Below are positions 7,890 to 16,477 of a stretch of DNA of 41,449 nucleotides, piece by piece (the first letter of the stretch is position 1; each line of letters begins with the position of its first letter). The translations under genes were made by a program, and so were the position numbers. Under the pieces are notes generated by a model that was given only the letters and a program-made list of their open reading frames with translations, was not told where the DNA came from and did no database searches. Location of the stretch: positions 32,556 through 74,004 of the forward strand of contig DCZO01000026.1 in assembly GCA_002331335.1 (NCBI GenBank), read 5' to 3'. The stretch comes from Nitrospira sp. UBA2082. Its GTDB lineage: Bacteria > Nitrospirota > Nitrospiria > Nitrospirales > Nitrospiraceae.

Positions 7890-7975
7890 GTGTCAGAAAT
7901 CGGCACCCACGGCTGAGACGGCTTCAGACTACCACAAAATGCGCGCGAGGCAAATGTACGGGAAGGAGGCCGCTG

Positions 7976-9250
7976 TCAGGGAAGTGTCAGTCGGCGTATT
8001 TTATTTTCTCCTCGCTCGCAGATGTAGAGATGCCCGCGCGAGTCCAGCGTCAATCCGGCCGGCGCGTTCACGACGGCCTCGACGCCGAGCACACCCTCGC
8101 CCTGTTTGAGCAGACCGGCCGATTCTTTGGCCACGAACCGCGCCGCGCCGCAGCCGCCCATGTTGTGGTCCTCGTATCCGCTGTCGCCGTTACCCGCCAC
8201 CGTCGTGATGATACCGGTGGCCGCATCAACCTTGCGCACACGGTGGTTCATCGTGTCGGAGATGTACAGATTGTCGTCGCGGTCGAATGCCACGGCCTCC
8301 GGCGCGTGCAGCATGGCCTTGACGGCTGGCTTGTGGTCGCCGTCATAGCCGTACCGGCACACCCCGGCGACAGTCGAAATGATGCCCGTCTTCCGGTCGA
8401 TCTTTCGCACCCGGTTGCTGCCCTTGTCGACAAGATGGACATCGCCTTTTTTATCAACCGCCAACCCTACCACATCGTACAAACGCGCCTCGGTGGCGGG
8501 CCGCCCATCGTCGAGATACAGCGACAGATCCAATCCGTCCGAACAGACCGGCATGAGCCATCCCTGATCGTCGCTGAAATCGATGCCGATCGCATCGCCT
8601 GAGAGCACCACGAGGTTCCTGGCGACCAGCGGCTGTTCGCGGGCATCGTCCTCCGCTGTCCACGTTCCGGCGATCGTGGTCACGAAACTAGTTTTCGGAT
8701 CGTACCGCCGTATCCTGTGCGCCTGGGTGTCGGCAATATACAGGACATCATCCTGATCGAACGCGATTGCGGCCGGCCAGGTGAGATTCACCTCCAATGC
8801 CGGACCGTCTCCGTTGAACCCATGCTGCCCGGTGCCGACCACTGTCGTAATGATGCCGGTGTCGCGATCGACCCTACGAATTCGGTTGCTGCCCGAATCG
8901 CATATGTACAGGTGATTGTGTGAGTCGAACGCCACACACAGCGGCAGATAGAGCCCGGCCTCCCCGCAGGGGCCGTCATCGCCGCAATAGCAGGTTTCAC
9001 CGATACCGGCGAAATTGTGCAGGGTGCCTTCGTGGAAATTGATGCGACGGATGCGGTCGGAACCCGATTCCGCAATGTAGAGCCATTGTTCGTCCTTATC
9101 CAGCGCGGCATGATGCGGAAGCGGAATCCCCGCCTTCACCGCCCGTTTGCCATCGCCGGTGCTGCGCGCTTTGCCGTTGCCGGCAAAGACTTCGATCACC
9201 CCTCCGGCTGGCCGGATTGCTGCATCCATGGACGGCACTTGTGTTTCCAC
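7976..9250 (-). CDS. NHL-repeat beta-propeller protein
   Basis: A 424-residue protein built from about six NHL-type repeats with the pattern hydrophobic-AFDxxxxLYIxDxxxxRIRRxDxxTGIITTVVG. Clear copies start near residues 50, 105, 160, 265, 320 and 395. The units imply a six-bladed propeller, usually a protein-binding or ligand-binding scaffold. One loop is rich in Cys and Gly (CYCGDDGPCGEAG, around 85-97), and further cysteines lie in the last third. The start is GTG 9250. I see no signal peptide, so the protein would be cytoplasmic as read, although its neighbours are mostly exported. It is 21 bases downstream of tatA. Function is unknown. Confidence 0.85.
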   Translation of the reverse strand: METQVPSMDAAIRPAGGVIEVFAGNGKARSTGDGKRAVKAGIPLPHHAALDKDEQWLYIAESGSDRIRRINFHEGTLHNFAGIGETCYCGDDGPCGEAGLYLPLCVAFDSHNHLYICDSGSNRIRRVDRDTGIITTVVGTGQHGFNGDGPALEVNLTWPAAIAFDQDDVLYIADTQAHRIRRYDPKTSFVTTIAGTWTAEDDAREQPLVARNLVVLSGDAIGIDFSDDQGWLMPVCSDGLDLSLYLDDGRPATEARLYDVVGLAVDKKGDVHLVDKGSNRVRKIDRKTGIISTVAGVCRYGYDGDHKPAVKAMLHAPEAVAFDRDDNLYISDTMNHRVRKVDAATGIITTVAGNGDSGYEDHNMGGCGAARFVAKESAGLLKQGEGVLGVEAVVNAPAGLTLDSRGHLYICERGENKIRRLTLP

Positions 9251-9271
9251 GGTGTTTCCCGAATCGTCGGT

Positions 9272-9550
9272 CTAAGCGCGAGGCGCGGGCTGTGGCGCTG
9301 CCGCCGCCTGATTCACGGTCACAGTCTGGGCCGGCCCGGCGGTCACAGCCGGTTGAGGCGCCGCCTGTTGCTGCTGCGCCTGAGCTTGGGCTTCGGCTTC
9401 GATTGCATCCGCCTCATGCACGGACTTCTTGAACCCCTTGATCGCCTTGCCCAACCCTTCTCCCAATTGTGGCAGCTTCCCCGCACCGAAAATAATCAGC
9501 ACGATGACCAGGATCAAGATCAGCTCTGTAAATCCAAGACTTCCAAACAT
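9272..9550 (-). CDS. tatA: Sec-independent protein translocase subunit TatA
   Basis: A 92-residue protein with the complete TatA/E layout. A short periplasmic end and one membrane helix (LGFTELILILVIVLIIFGAG) are followed by the FGAGKLPQLGEGLGKAIKGF hinge and amphipathic helix, then a Gln/Ala/Pro-rich tail. TatA forms the pore-like part of the twin-arginine translocase that exports folded cofactor proteins. Placement among NxrC-like and cytochrome genes fits a dedicated role in exporting a folded molybdoenzyme complex (inference). TatB and TatC are not in this window. A Shine-Dalgarno GGAG lies about six bases before the ATG. Confidence 0.95.
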   Translation of the reverse strand: MFGSLGFTELILILVIVLIIFGAGKLPQLGEGLGKAIKGFKKSVHEADAIEAEAQAQAQQQQAAPQPAVTAGPAQTVTVNQAAAAPQPAPRA

Positions 9551-9574
9551 GGCGCGCTCCTTCGTTAAGGGGGA

Positions 9575-10390
9575 TCAAGCCCCGGCACTGTCTTTTGCTT
9601 TCTTGGCGAACCGCTCCCTCAAACGCTTGCGGGCCTCCTCGGCCTTCTCGAACATCTTGCACTTGTCGTAGACACTGATGAGGTTGTAGTAGGCCAGCGG
9701 CTCATCGGGATTGTGCTCCACGGCATTCTCCATGACGGATACGGCCAAGTCGGTCTTCTTATGATTGAGCGCAATTTCCATGAGCTTAAAGCTGGACTCC
9801 AAATGCTTCGGGTCCAGCTCCAGGGTCCGGAGGTAGCACTGAATCCCCATATCGATGGTGTTGTAGTCCGACACCTGCGGATTATCCAGTTCGATGTAGA
9901 CCCCGGCCAGATTGTACCAGGCGATCGGATCGTCCGGCGTGATCTCGACGAGCCGTTCGTAATACTCTTTCGCCTCCATATACTTCTTCTTGTCCGCATA
10001 GACCCGGCCGAGGTTGAAGAGCGCCAAAACATCGTGAGGGAATACGTCCAAGGCATGCCGGAACTCGGCCTCAGCTTCATCGGTCATATTCTTCGTGGCA
10101 TAGATGGTGCCGAGATTCGAATAATACATGGCCAAGGATCGATTCATCTCCGCACGTAACGCTTCGGCCATTTCGATCGACTTCTTCACCTCGACGAGGG
10201 CATCATCCATCCGCCCCTGGCTGAAATAGAGCTCGCCGAGACGGCAGCGGGCTTGGAAATCATCCGGTTCGGCCGCGAGCAGCTTTTCCAGTCCAGCGAT
10301 TTCCTCTCCCGGAGCAAGCGGCTGATCGCCGGACTCGGCAGTCGTGGTTCCCGGCTGGGTTTGGTCTGATGAGGGCGTCTGTGTATCCAT
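9575..10390 (-). CDS. TPR-repeat protein
   Basis: A 271-residue soluble protein. A low-complexity Thr/Gln/Ser head (about 30 residues) is followed by five to six tetratricopeptide repeats. Units are recognisable as ARCRLGELYFSQGRMDDALV, YYSNLGTIYATKNMTDEAEA, ALFNLGRVYADKKKYMEAKE, AWYNLAGVYIELDNP and AYYNLISVYDKCKMFEKAEE, each with the small-residue and aromatic pattern of TPR helices. Such domains bind other proteins and often help assemble complexes. There is no signal peptide, so it should act in the cytoplasm. It lies between a membrane protein gene (25-base gap) and tatA (24-base gap), so they are almost certainly co-transcribed. A role in maturation or assembly of the exported enzyme is inference. 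Confidence 0.9.
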   Translation of the reverse strand: MDTQTPSSDQTQPGTTTAESGDQPLAPGEEIAGLEKLLAAEPDDFQARCRLGELYFSQGRMDDALVEVKKSIEMAEALRAEMNRSLAMYYSNLGTIYATKNMTDEAEAEFRHALDVFPHDVLALFNLGRVYADKKKYMEAKEYYERLVEITPDDPIAWYNLAGVYIELDNPQVSDYNTIDMGIQCYLRTLELDPKHLESSFKLMEIALNHKKTDLAVSVMENAVEHNPDEPLAYYNLISVYDKCKMFEKAEEARKRLRERFAKKAKDSAGA

Positions 10391-10415
10391 GCGAGTAGGT
10401 TTCCTGGTCTTTCAG

Positions 10416-11555
10416 CTATGCTTCTTTAACGAGTAATCCCTCTGATCCTCTCAACAACCGGCCGTTCGGCGCGGCTAGCGGTTCGGCCACGACAGGCTTC
10501 ATCCGATCCAGCGTCAGCAGCATGATCCCCAGCACGACCATCAGAGTCAGGTTGGAGAACATCAGCGCATAGCCGGCGATGAACATGAGCCCGAGGCCAT
10601 ACCCGGCCACTCGCCCCATCATGAGCAACTTGACGACGGTATAGGCCCAACAGAGCAGCCCGGCGATATACAACGCAAAGGGGAGATAGAACGTATAGCC
10701 CATCCCGAACTGGAAAATCCATCCGATCCCTTGCGACGCTTGCCTGATGGCCGATGCCAACGCCGGGTCAAACGAATCCAGCCAGTAATCGGTGAACAGC
10801 AACGTGGTAAAGATCACCCCCGTCGTTGCCCAAAATGCAATCGCGCGGGCCCGCTGGCGCCGGTTCTTGGTCCGCAGCGAGAGCCCGTGGCCATAGGCGG
10901 CAAACACGAAGATACTCGCCACCACCATCAGCGCCTCACCGGCTCGGTGGGATTCATACACCAAGGGCGGGGCGGCCACTGTGCCGGACAAACTATAGAT
11001 CGTCGACACGATCTGATAATAGAGCCACCCAAATATGCCGAGAAAGTAGGTCCCGACAAGGATGCGTTGCGCCCGTTCCTGGTGGGTGATCAGATACTCC
11101 GCCACAAACAAGGCCAGCGTCAGCAACGCCAGGCTATTGTAAATGACGGCCCCCAGCATGCCCGGCTGAACAAAGAGAAAGGCCAGCGTCAGCAGCAACA
11201 ACAGCGCGGCAGAGGCGGTCCCCCCCTTGACGAGCCGACTCGGCTCATACCGCAACACACGCAGCGCCATGGCCAGGATCAGCCCCAAAAACAGCAACAC
11301 CGCCACGATATTGAGCAACCACGCTCCTACCTCGGTGAGGGTCGTGAATACGGGGGTAATCCAGGGATGTGTCGCCGCCATTTTACTCAGATGCATGCCG
11401 AGACGGGACACCAGCCGATACAGCACCAGCTCGAAAAACGACGCCAACAGCACGAGCTTGACGGTGTATTCGAACAGGGGACCGAAATCGCCGATTTGTC
11501 CTATCAGGCGATCGCCGATTGCCGCCGCTTTCACCACGGACGAGCCCTCCACCAC
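10416..11555 (-). CDS. Multi-spanning membrane protein of unknown function
   Basis: A 379-residue protein with about ten hydrophobic segments, for example VKLVLLASFFELVLYRLV, LLNIVAVLLFLGLILAMAL, ASAALLLLLTLAFLFV, FALYIAGLLCWAYTVVKLLM and ALMFSNLTLMVVLGIMLLTL. Several histidines lie near membrane borders (TTH-like positions near residues 64, 182, 211 and 233), but no regular pair of His residues shows a heme b site. I do not recognise the family. GTG 11555 is the given start, and another GTG lies seven codons in. It sits between the radical SAM gene and the TPR gene in the same run, so it probably belongs to the same process. It might be a quinone-interacting membrane anchor or a transporter, and the sequence does not decide. 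Confidence 0.75.
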   Translation of the reverse strand: MVEGSSVVKAAAIGDRLIGQIGDFGPLFEYTVKLVLLASFFELVLYRLVSRLGMHLSKMAATHPWITPVFTTLTEVGAWLLNIVAVLLFLGLILAMALRVLRYEPSRLVKGGTASAALLLLLTLAFLFVQPGMLGAVIYNSLALLTLALFVAEYLITHQERAQRILVGTYFLGIFGWLYYQIVSTIYSLSGTVAAPPLVYESHRAGEALMVVASIFVFAAYGHGLSLRTKNRRQRARAIAFWATTGVIFTTLLFTDYWLDSFDPALASAIRQASQGIGWIFQFGMGYTFYLPFALYIAGLLCWAYTVVKLLMMGRVAGYGLGLMFIAGYALMFSNLTLMVVLGIMLLTLDRMKPVVAEPLAAPNGRLLRGSEGLLVKEA

Positions 11556-11600
11556 CGGGCATTATATCTGTCGGGGAAAAACCCGGTCAACGCGTCCAAC

Positions 11601-13373
11601 CTATGACGCAATGGGCTGGGGCGCCGTCTCCTTGGCCTTGCCGATATACAGCAACCCGTCGGCCATCGAATAGTTGAACGGCAACTCGCAGACGACCTCG
11701 CTGATCCGTTCATACACATACTGGTACAAGCGTTCGGACTGATCCGGCGTCATGCCGCCCTGGACTTCGTAGAAAAACCCGAGACTGAGATCCTCCGCCG
11801 AGGGACGCATGATGCGCCGGATGCCGTACTCTGCCGGATTGCTCATGATCGGCGCCTCTTTTTCCAGATCGAACAGGCAGGGCTGGCAGGAAAATCCGAG
11901 CGAGTCGTGGAGTTTCTTGTTCTCCACAATGAAGTTCATGGTGTCGAGGGCTTCTGCTTCCGTCTCCGTGGGGAACCCCACGATGATGTAGCAGTGCACC
12001 GCGATGCCGAGGTCAACGCAGTCGTCGGCAATGCGCCGGACCCATTCCTGCTTGATGCCCTTTTTCATCAAGTCCATCACGCGCTGGTTAAACGACTCCA
12101 ACCCAAAGACGATCTTCAAACAGCCGGCATCCCGCATCGACGTCAGCAACTCGCGCGAGAGGTTCTTTTCGAACCGCATCTCGCAGGTCCACTTCACGTC
12201 GAGCCGCTTCTCACGCATCTGTTGGCACAGCCGTTTCGTCGGCGCCAATGCGAAGCATTCGTCGGTGAAGAAGAAGTGCCGCGCGCCGTACCGTTGCGTG
12301 AGCCATTCCAGTTCTTCGATCGTGCGCCCCGGATCTTTCTGCCGGAAGTTCTGATGGTCGAGCGTGAGCGCGCAGAACGCGCAATCCTTGTAATAGCACC
12401 CGCGGGAAAATTGAATCGGCAGCACCGGTTCCGGCGACAAGTATCGATCCAGCGGGAATCCGTCGTAGTTCGGCGCCGGCAATTGATTCACGTTCTCTGA
12501 ATAAAACGGCTGGTTGACCGTGATCTTCCCGTTCTGCCGATAGATCAAGTTGGGCACCTTGCTGTAGTCTTTCTTGCCGGCCAGCTGGTTCACCAACTCC
12601 AGCAGCGCGGTCTCTCCTTCGAACACGATGATGTCATCGGTCAGGTCAAAGAGATTCGGGCACCGTCTGACATTGTCGACAAGCCGCGTAAAAATACTCC
12701 CGCCGATTGTGACGTGCAGATCCGGCGCGGCTTCTTTGATCAACTTACACAAGGTCAGGCCAGGAATGATCTGCGACGTCGCAGTGATCGAGACGCCAAT
12801 CAGATCCGGACGGCCGTTGATGATCGAGGGAATGAACAGTTCGCGCAAGAGGCTGCGATAGGGGTTTTGCGCCTCGTCACTGACGACTTTCATCAAATCC
12901 TTCGACGAATAGATCGAGTAGCTGCTGAACTGATTGTCAACGACGGTCAACCTGGTCGGGAAATAGATCGATGACACCAATTCGAGCCACTTGTCGATCA
13001 TGAACAGGCTCGCACGATAGGCATCCAGATCGTAGAACTCCTCGCCGCGCAAGGTCTCCTTGGCCAGCTCGACCCGGTCGAACAAGTATGAGAACCGGTC
13101 GAGCGAATCGGTGACTTTGACATAGTGCTCCCGACTCCCATGCCCGGACACCCCCGACTGAGTCCGCTCCAACTCCTTCTGCTTGTCGAGCAACTGCTGA
13201 TGCACCCGCGCTCCATAAGACCTGGTCAGCATGCCGTCCAACAGCTCGATGCCGAGATCCCGTTGGGAGACATTCGAGACGCCTCCTTGCCTGAGAAACC
13301 CCGTCAAGGAGGGCAAACTCAAATAAGGCTGTGACGGGTGCCAGGTGGGCGGAAACAGCAGAGACACTTTCAT
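11601..13373 (-). CDS. Radical SAM protein, B12-binding-like N-terminal domain
   Basis: A 590-residue protein in two parts. Residues 1-270 resemble a cobalamin-binding-like domain (MKVSLLFPPTWHPSQPYLSL, then GVSITATSQIIPGLTLCKLI and TIGGSIF), but the DXHXXG cobalt-ligand motif is absent. Residues 300-520 form a radical SAM core. The cluster motif RGCYYKDCAFC is the CX4CX2C variant of the usual CX3CX2C. Other core features are FFTDECFAL, the conserved KIVFGLESFNQRVMDLMKKG region and YIIVGFPTETEAEA. It should reduce SAM to a radical on a [4Fe-4S] cluster, and the substrate is unknown. As first gene of a run with TatA and NxrC-like genes it may modify a cofactor or protein of that system (inference). 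A promoter-like sequence lies 60 bases upstream. Confidence 0.88.
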   Translation of the reverse strand: MKVSLLFPPTWHPSQPYLSLPSLTGFLRQGGVSNVSQRDLGIELLDGMLTRSYGARVHQQLLDKQKELERTQSGVSGHGSREHYVKVTDSLDRFSYLFDRVELAKETLRGEEFYDLDAYRASLFMIDKWLELVSSIYFPTRLTVVDNQFSSYSIYSSKDLMKVVSDEAQNPYRSLLRELFIPSIINGRPDLIGVSITATSQIIPGLTLCKLIKEAAPDLHVTIGGSIFTRLVDNVRRCPNLFDLTDDIIVFEGETALLELVNQLAGKKDYSKVPNLIYRQNGKITVNQPFYSENVNQLPAPNYDGFPLDRYLSPEPVLPIQFSRGCYYKDCAFCALTLDHQNFRQKDPGRTIEELEWLTQRYGARHFFFTDECFALAPTKRLCQQMREKRLDVKWTCEMRFEKNLSRELLTSMRDAGCLKIVFGLESFNQRVMDLMKKGIKQEWVRRIADDCVDLGIAVHCYIIVGFPTETEAEALDTMNFIVENKKLHDSLGFSCQPCLFDLEKEAPIMSNPAEYGIRRIMRPSAEDLSLGFFYEVQGGMTPDQSERLYQYVYERISEVVCELPFNYSMADGLLYIGKAKETAPQPIAS

Positions 13374-13432
13374 AGCGATATGAATCCGGTTATGACGACA
13401 AACCAGCGAGTTTCAAGCACAAATCCCTCTGC

Positions 13433-13462
13433 GTTATACCTTCCTCTCTTCTTGAAAAGCAA
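13433..13462 (-). promoter_or_regulatory. Predicted promoter of the radical SAM-to-cytochrome run
   Basis: Reading the minus strand, TTGCTT (13462-13457) and TATAAC (13438-13433) are separated by 18 bases. They lie between the terminator of the preceding unit and the radical SAM start codon. The -10 matches the consensus at five of six positions and the -35 is moderate. Confidence 0.45.
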
Positions 13463-13489
13463 CCTCGTCGCCCCCCTTGAGAACGCAAT

Positions 13490-13549
13490 AAAAAAGAAGA
13501 GCCCCAGACCCTATCGCCGCTTGTCAGCGGCGCGGTCCGAGGCCCTTCT
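13490..13549 (-). terminator. Strong intrinsic terminator after nxrC, with nested hairpin
   Basis: On the minus strand 13549-13534 pairs with 13510-13495 in a 16-bp stem (two or more G-U pairs). A second hairpin (GCCGC/GCGGC, 13531-13516) sits in its loop. Six T follow directly (13495-13490). It lies 40 bases after the NxrC-like stop codon and ends the nxrC-torD unit. Confidence 0.88.
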
Positions 13550-13589
13550 GTGACTCGATGCGTTTACTCGTCCCTGTCCGGCACACTCC

Positions 13590-14540
13590 CTACAGCTTGA
13601 GCGTAAACCAGGTGGACAGCGACTTCATCCCGTTGCGCTCGATGTTGCCACCGTCCCACACGGCAAACGCGATCGGAATAGACGCACCCGCCTTGAATTG
13701 CGTGTCGTTGGCATCGCCGCTTTCCAGCGTCCGCTTCACGACTACGCGCCAGGTCGGGCCGGTGTACCCGCCACCCTTGACGGAGCCGGACGGCTCCCAG
13801 ACGCCATTCCCGATCACATCCTGATGTGCCTGGGTGGTCAGCGTGCTGAAGCCGTTGGCGTTCAGATCTTCCACCGAACTTACCCGTAGCGTCGGATCGG
13901 ACATGATATTCCCGGACCAAATGCCGGGATTGAAGGGTCCCAGGCTCCGGCCGATCCGGTCAGGATAGGTCACGCCGCCAGCCGGTTCTTCATAGTAGTA
14001 ATCCCAGAAGATGCCGGGATATTGATCGTCCACATCCCAGATTCCCGCACTGTCCTTCCCGATGTCCTTTTGCCATTCCGCATTCCACCGCCAAATGTTG
14101 GTGGTGCCTCCGGACTGCCCCATGCACTGGAACGGTGGCGCGCCGGCGACATTGACCGGGAACATCACGGCGACCTGGTCCCGGAAGTCTTGCGGGCCGA
14201 TCGTCGTATCATTCTTGGTCTGGTCGATCCACTCCAGACGCAACCCGATTTCTTTCCCGTTCGTCATGGCCTTCACGAACACCGACTGCACCGAGATGTT
14301 CGGATGCATCGGGGTGGTGATCAGCTGACCGCTCAGCGGGACCACGACGCCCGGCACGCTCTCCCACACCGGGTTGGCACCGTCCATCGGGATCGGGCCC
14401 TTGACCGCCTTGGCTGGGATTGTGACCGGCTGGCTGACAGCCAGCGGAACCTGCCCCACAGTCAGCATCGCGCCGACTGCCAGGACAGAGAGCAGAATGG
14501 CAAACACCAATCCTTTATTGGTCGTCTGCATTACACGCAT
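13590..14540 (-). CDS. nxrC: NxrC-like heme b subunit, nitrite oxidoreductase gamma type
   Basis: A 316-residue secreted protein of the ethylbenzene dehydrogenase gamma / NxrC family. A signal peptide (GLVFAILLSVLAVGAMLTVG, cleavage near LAVSQ) is followed by VWESVPGVVVPLSGQ, LRLEWIDQTKND, PFQCMGQ with the likely Met ligand (about residue 140), NIWRWNAEWQKD and WDGGNIERNGMKSLSTW with the likely Lys ligand near the C-terminus. It would bind heme b and pass electrons from the periplasmic alpha-beta pair to cytochromes. I chose ATG 14540 because AGGAGG (14556-14551) is ten bases upstream of it but only one base from ATG 14549. It follows the TorD-like gene by about 80 bases and ends at a strong terminator. 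Nitrite as substrate is inferred from the genome type. Confidence 0.88.
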   Translation of the reverse strand: MRVMQTTNKGLVFAILLSVLAVGAMLTVGQVPLAVSQPVTIPAKAVKGPIPMDGANPVWESVPGVVVPLSGQLITTPMHPNISVQSVFVKAMTNGKEIGLRLEWIDQTKNDTTIGPQDFRDQVAVMFPVNVAGAPPFQCMGQSGGTTNIWRWNAEWQKDIGKDSAGIWDVDDQYPGIFWDYYYEEPAGGVTYPDRIGRSLGPFNPGIWSGNIMSDPTLRVSSVEDLNANGFSTLTTQAHQDVIGNGVWEPSGSVKGGGYTGPTWRVVVKRTLESGDANDTQFKAGASIPIAFAVWDGGNIERNGMKSLSTWFTLKL

Positions 14541-14619
14541 ATGAGTCATCCCTCCTCTCTAAACAAGTGTTGCAGGCCTTGAATCCAATGCTGTCTGGTC
14601 CGGGACGGGCGGCCGACGC

Positions 14620-15594
14620 TTAGGCGGTCCCGACCGGCCCCTTCTCTTCCTTGTCCTTGCCCTTTTCCTTCGCATCCATAAAAGACTGGGCCCCCACCTC
14701 GTTCAACAGCAAGCTCAATTCGTTCCCTTGATCCTGCGCACCACACTCATAGGTCTGACCTTCGGGCGCATTGAAGGTCGCCGGCCGATAATCGGTTTCG
14801 GTATAGGGCTGGGGGGCGACGCCCAAGTAGGCCGCCTCGAACTCCATCCACTCTGCCGTCATATCGGCCACCAGTTTGAAGAGACCGGAATCCGCTTTCT
14901 TGGCCAACATCCGGCAAAACAGCGGCACCCAACGGCCGATGTGATTCTTGACGAATTTTTTTTGGGCATCCACGACAATCTGCGTCTTTTCCGCACCGTC
15001 GTGGCATCGCGAGAAGGACTCTTTATACGCGAGAAAATGCATGAACTCGAATTCGACGCTGAGATGATCCAATCGCTCGTGAATGTCTTTGGAGAGCTCC
15101 ACGCCGAACGCCTTGTAGAAGCCGGCGATATCGCCCATCACATGCGACTGGGCGAACACGTGATCGTTGCCGAACAACGTTTCGTAGGGCGGACAATCGA
15201 GGGTGATGACGTTGCTGAACACACGGCGATGTTCCGACTGCAAGTCACTGAGTTGCCAATTGGAACATTCTGAGGCAACCAGCACTTCGGCAAGATCCAC
15301 ATGTTTCCTGAGCACATCCAGCTTCTGCGCTGCGCGTTCTCCCCCCTGGCCGTCCAACATCGTCTTCAACGTATCCAGTGCCGCGCGACCATCTTCGACG
15401 AATTCACCCGACCTGAGGTAATCGAGAAACTCCTCGTCTTCGGGATACAGGAGGCTCCAGGAAATCAGCAAATAGAGTTTGCTGCGGTTAAGGGCCCGTT
15501 CGACCGCGGGGGAATCTTTCAGGACGGTAGGAACCGGTATGACGGCAGCGGGGGCTGCAACAGCGTTCGGCACCGGCTGGTTACTGGCCATCAC
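14620..15594 (-). CDS. TorD/NarJ-like molybdoenzyme chaperone
   Basis: A 324-residue, mostly helical soluble protein. The core (about residues 35-250) fits the TorD/DmsD/NarJ family: SKLYLLISWSLLYPEDEEFL at the start, LQSEHRRVFSN, CPPYETLFG with the conserved Pro-Tyr pair, VMGDIAGFYKAFGVEL, ERLDHLSVEFEFMHFLAYKE and IGRWVPLFCRMLAKKADSGL. These chaperones bind the export signal of a molybdoenzyme until its cofactor is inserted. The usual length is near 200 residues. Here a Pro/Ala-rich head and a charged tail (CGAQDQGNEL, then a Lys/Glu-rich end) make it longer. It lies between a NapG-type ferredoxin and nxrC, which points to nitrite oxidoreductase or a relative as client (inference). The start is the first of two adjacent ATG codons. 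Confidence 0.88.
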   Translation of the reverse strand: MMASNQPVPNAVAAPAAVIPVPTVLKDSPAVERALNRSKLYLLISWSLLYPEDEEFLDYLRSGEFVEDGRAALDTLKTMLDGQGGERAAQKLDVLRKHVDLAEVLVASECSNWQLSDLQSEHRRVFSNVITLDCPPYETLFGNDHVFAQSHVMGDIAGFYKAFGVELSKDIHERLDHLSVEFEFMHFLAYKESFSRCHDGAEKTQIVVDAQKKFVKNHIGRWVPLFCRMLAKKADSGLFKLVADMTAEWMEFEAAYLGVAPQPYTETDYRPATFNAPEGQTYECGAQDQGNELSLLLNEVGAQSFMDAKEKGKDKEEKGPVGTA

Positions 15595-15763
15595 ATGATC
15601 CTCGGCATGCCACGCCCGGTGAATCTTTGCCGCGCCGGCTGAACCCAGGGGATGTCCTTTGACAAACCCCTCCCGTCCGGCGAAGCAGTGGTATGTATAT
15701 GAAATGACTCAGGCAAAGTCAAGGGTGAACTGCATCCCCGATCGGGCTTTGAGCCTGTATCGT

Positions 15764-16372
15764 TCATGGTTGCCCTACGAGACCCCCTTCAAGCAATCCG
15801 CGCGGCTGGACACGAATCGCCACGTGATCGTTCACGGTCTTGCACACCATCTCGCAGATTCCGCATCCGACGCACGTTTCCGCCACAATCGTCAACTGCA
15901 TCAACTCAAAATCCATCGCAAGCGCATGCGTCGGGCATTTCGAGACACAGGCATGGCAGCCTTGTCCTGCTGTGCAGAGCCGGTGGGATATGACCGCCGT
16001 TCCCATCCGCACATCAGTCACACCGCCGACCGGCTCTAACGCCCCTGTCGCACAGGATGCGATACAGGGTAAGTCCTCGCACAGCAGGCAGGGCGATCGG
16101 TCGGCGAAGATCACCGGGGTCCCGTCCTGTTCATGGAGGCGAATCGCACCCGGTGGACAGGCTTTGATGCAATCGCCGCATATCGTGCACCGCTCCAGGA
16201 AGACCGACTCCGCGACGGCACCGGGCGGGCGCAACCAATCGACGCGGACCGGCGGCGGGGCCGGTGATCGAACTGCATCGGCTTCTTTGGAAAACTCGAG
16301 CGCGGCCTTCGCCATCGAGCGGGCAGAATCCGTGATGAACCGGCGCCGGCCATATGGGGGATCAGTTGGCAT
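15764..16372 (-). CDS. NapG-type ferredoxin with four [4Fe-4S] motifs
   Basis: A 202-residue protein with four cysteine clusters: C62-C65-C68-C72, C95-C98-C103-C107, C133-C139-C142-C146 and C167-C170-C173-C177. They imply four [4Fe-4S] centres in the arrangement of NapG and MauM-type ferredoxins. The N-terminus has GRRRFITDSA, a twin-arginine motif, but the stretch after it (MAKAALEFSK) is only weakly hydrophobic, so Tat export is plausible and not certain. It probably relays electrons for a periplasmic molybdoenzyme. The start is ATG 16372. A gap of 169 bases separates it from the downstream TorD-like gene. The upstream gene encodes the HEXXH protein, with an imperfect inverted repeat in between. 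Confidence 0.88.
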   Translation of the reverse strand: MPTDPPYGRRRFITDSARSMAKAALEFSKEADAVRSPAPPPVRVDWLRPPGAVAESVFLERCTICGDCIKACPPGAIRLHEQDGTPVIFADRSPCLLCEDLPCIASCATGALEPVGGVTDVRMGTAVISHRLCTAGQGCHACVSKCPTHALAMDFELMQLTIVAETCVGCGICEMVCKTVNDHVAIRVQPRGLLEGGLVGQP

Positions 16373-16385
16373 GGTTGTGCAGTTT

Positions 16386-16451
16386 CGAGTTTCGCGTTTC
16401 GTGTTATATCCGCCTCTGACAAACCCGCAACCCGAAACTCGGAACTCCTAG
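16386..16451. repeat. Imperfect inverted repeat between two genes
   Basis: The left arm (CAGTTTCGAGTTTCGCGTT in register) matches the reverse complement of the right arm (AACCCGAAACTCGGAACTC) at about 16 of 19 positions, around a 25-30 base loop. Within each arm the unit TTTCG is itself repeated. It has no T-run, so it looks more like a REP-like intergenic element than a terminator. Confidence 0.5.
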
Positions 16452-16477
16452 TTCATACGCATCATGCCCCGTTGTCA

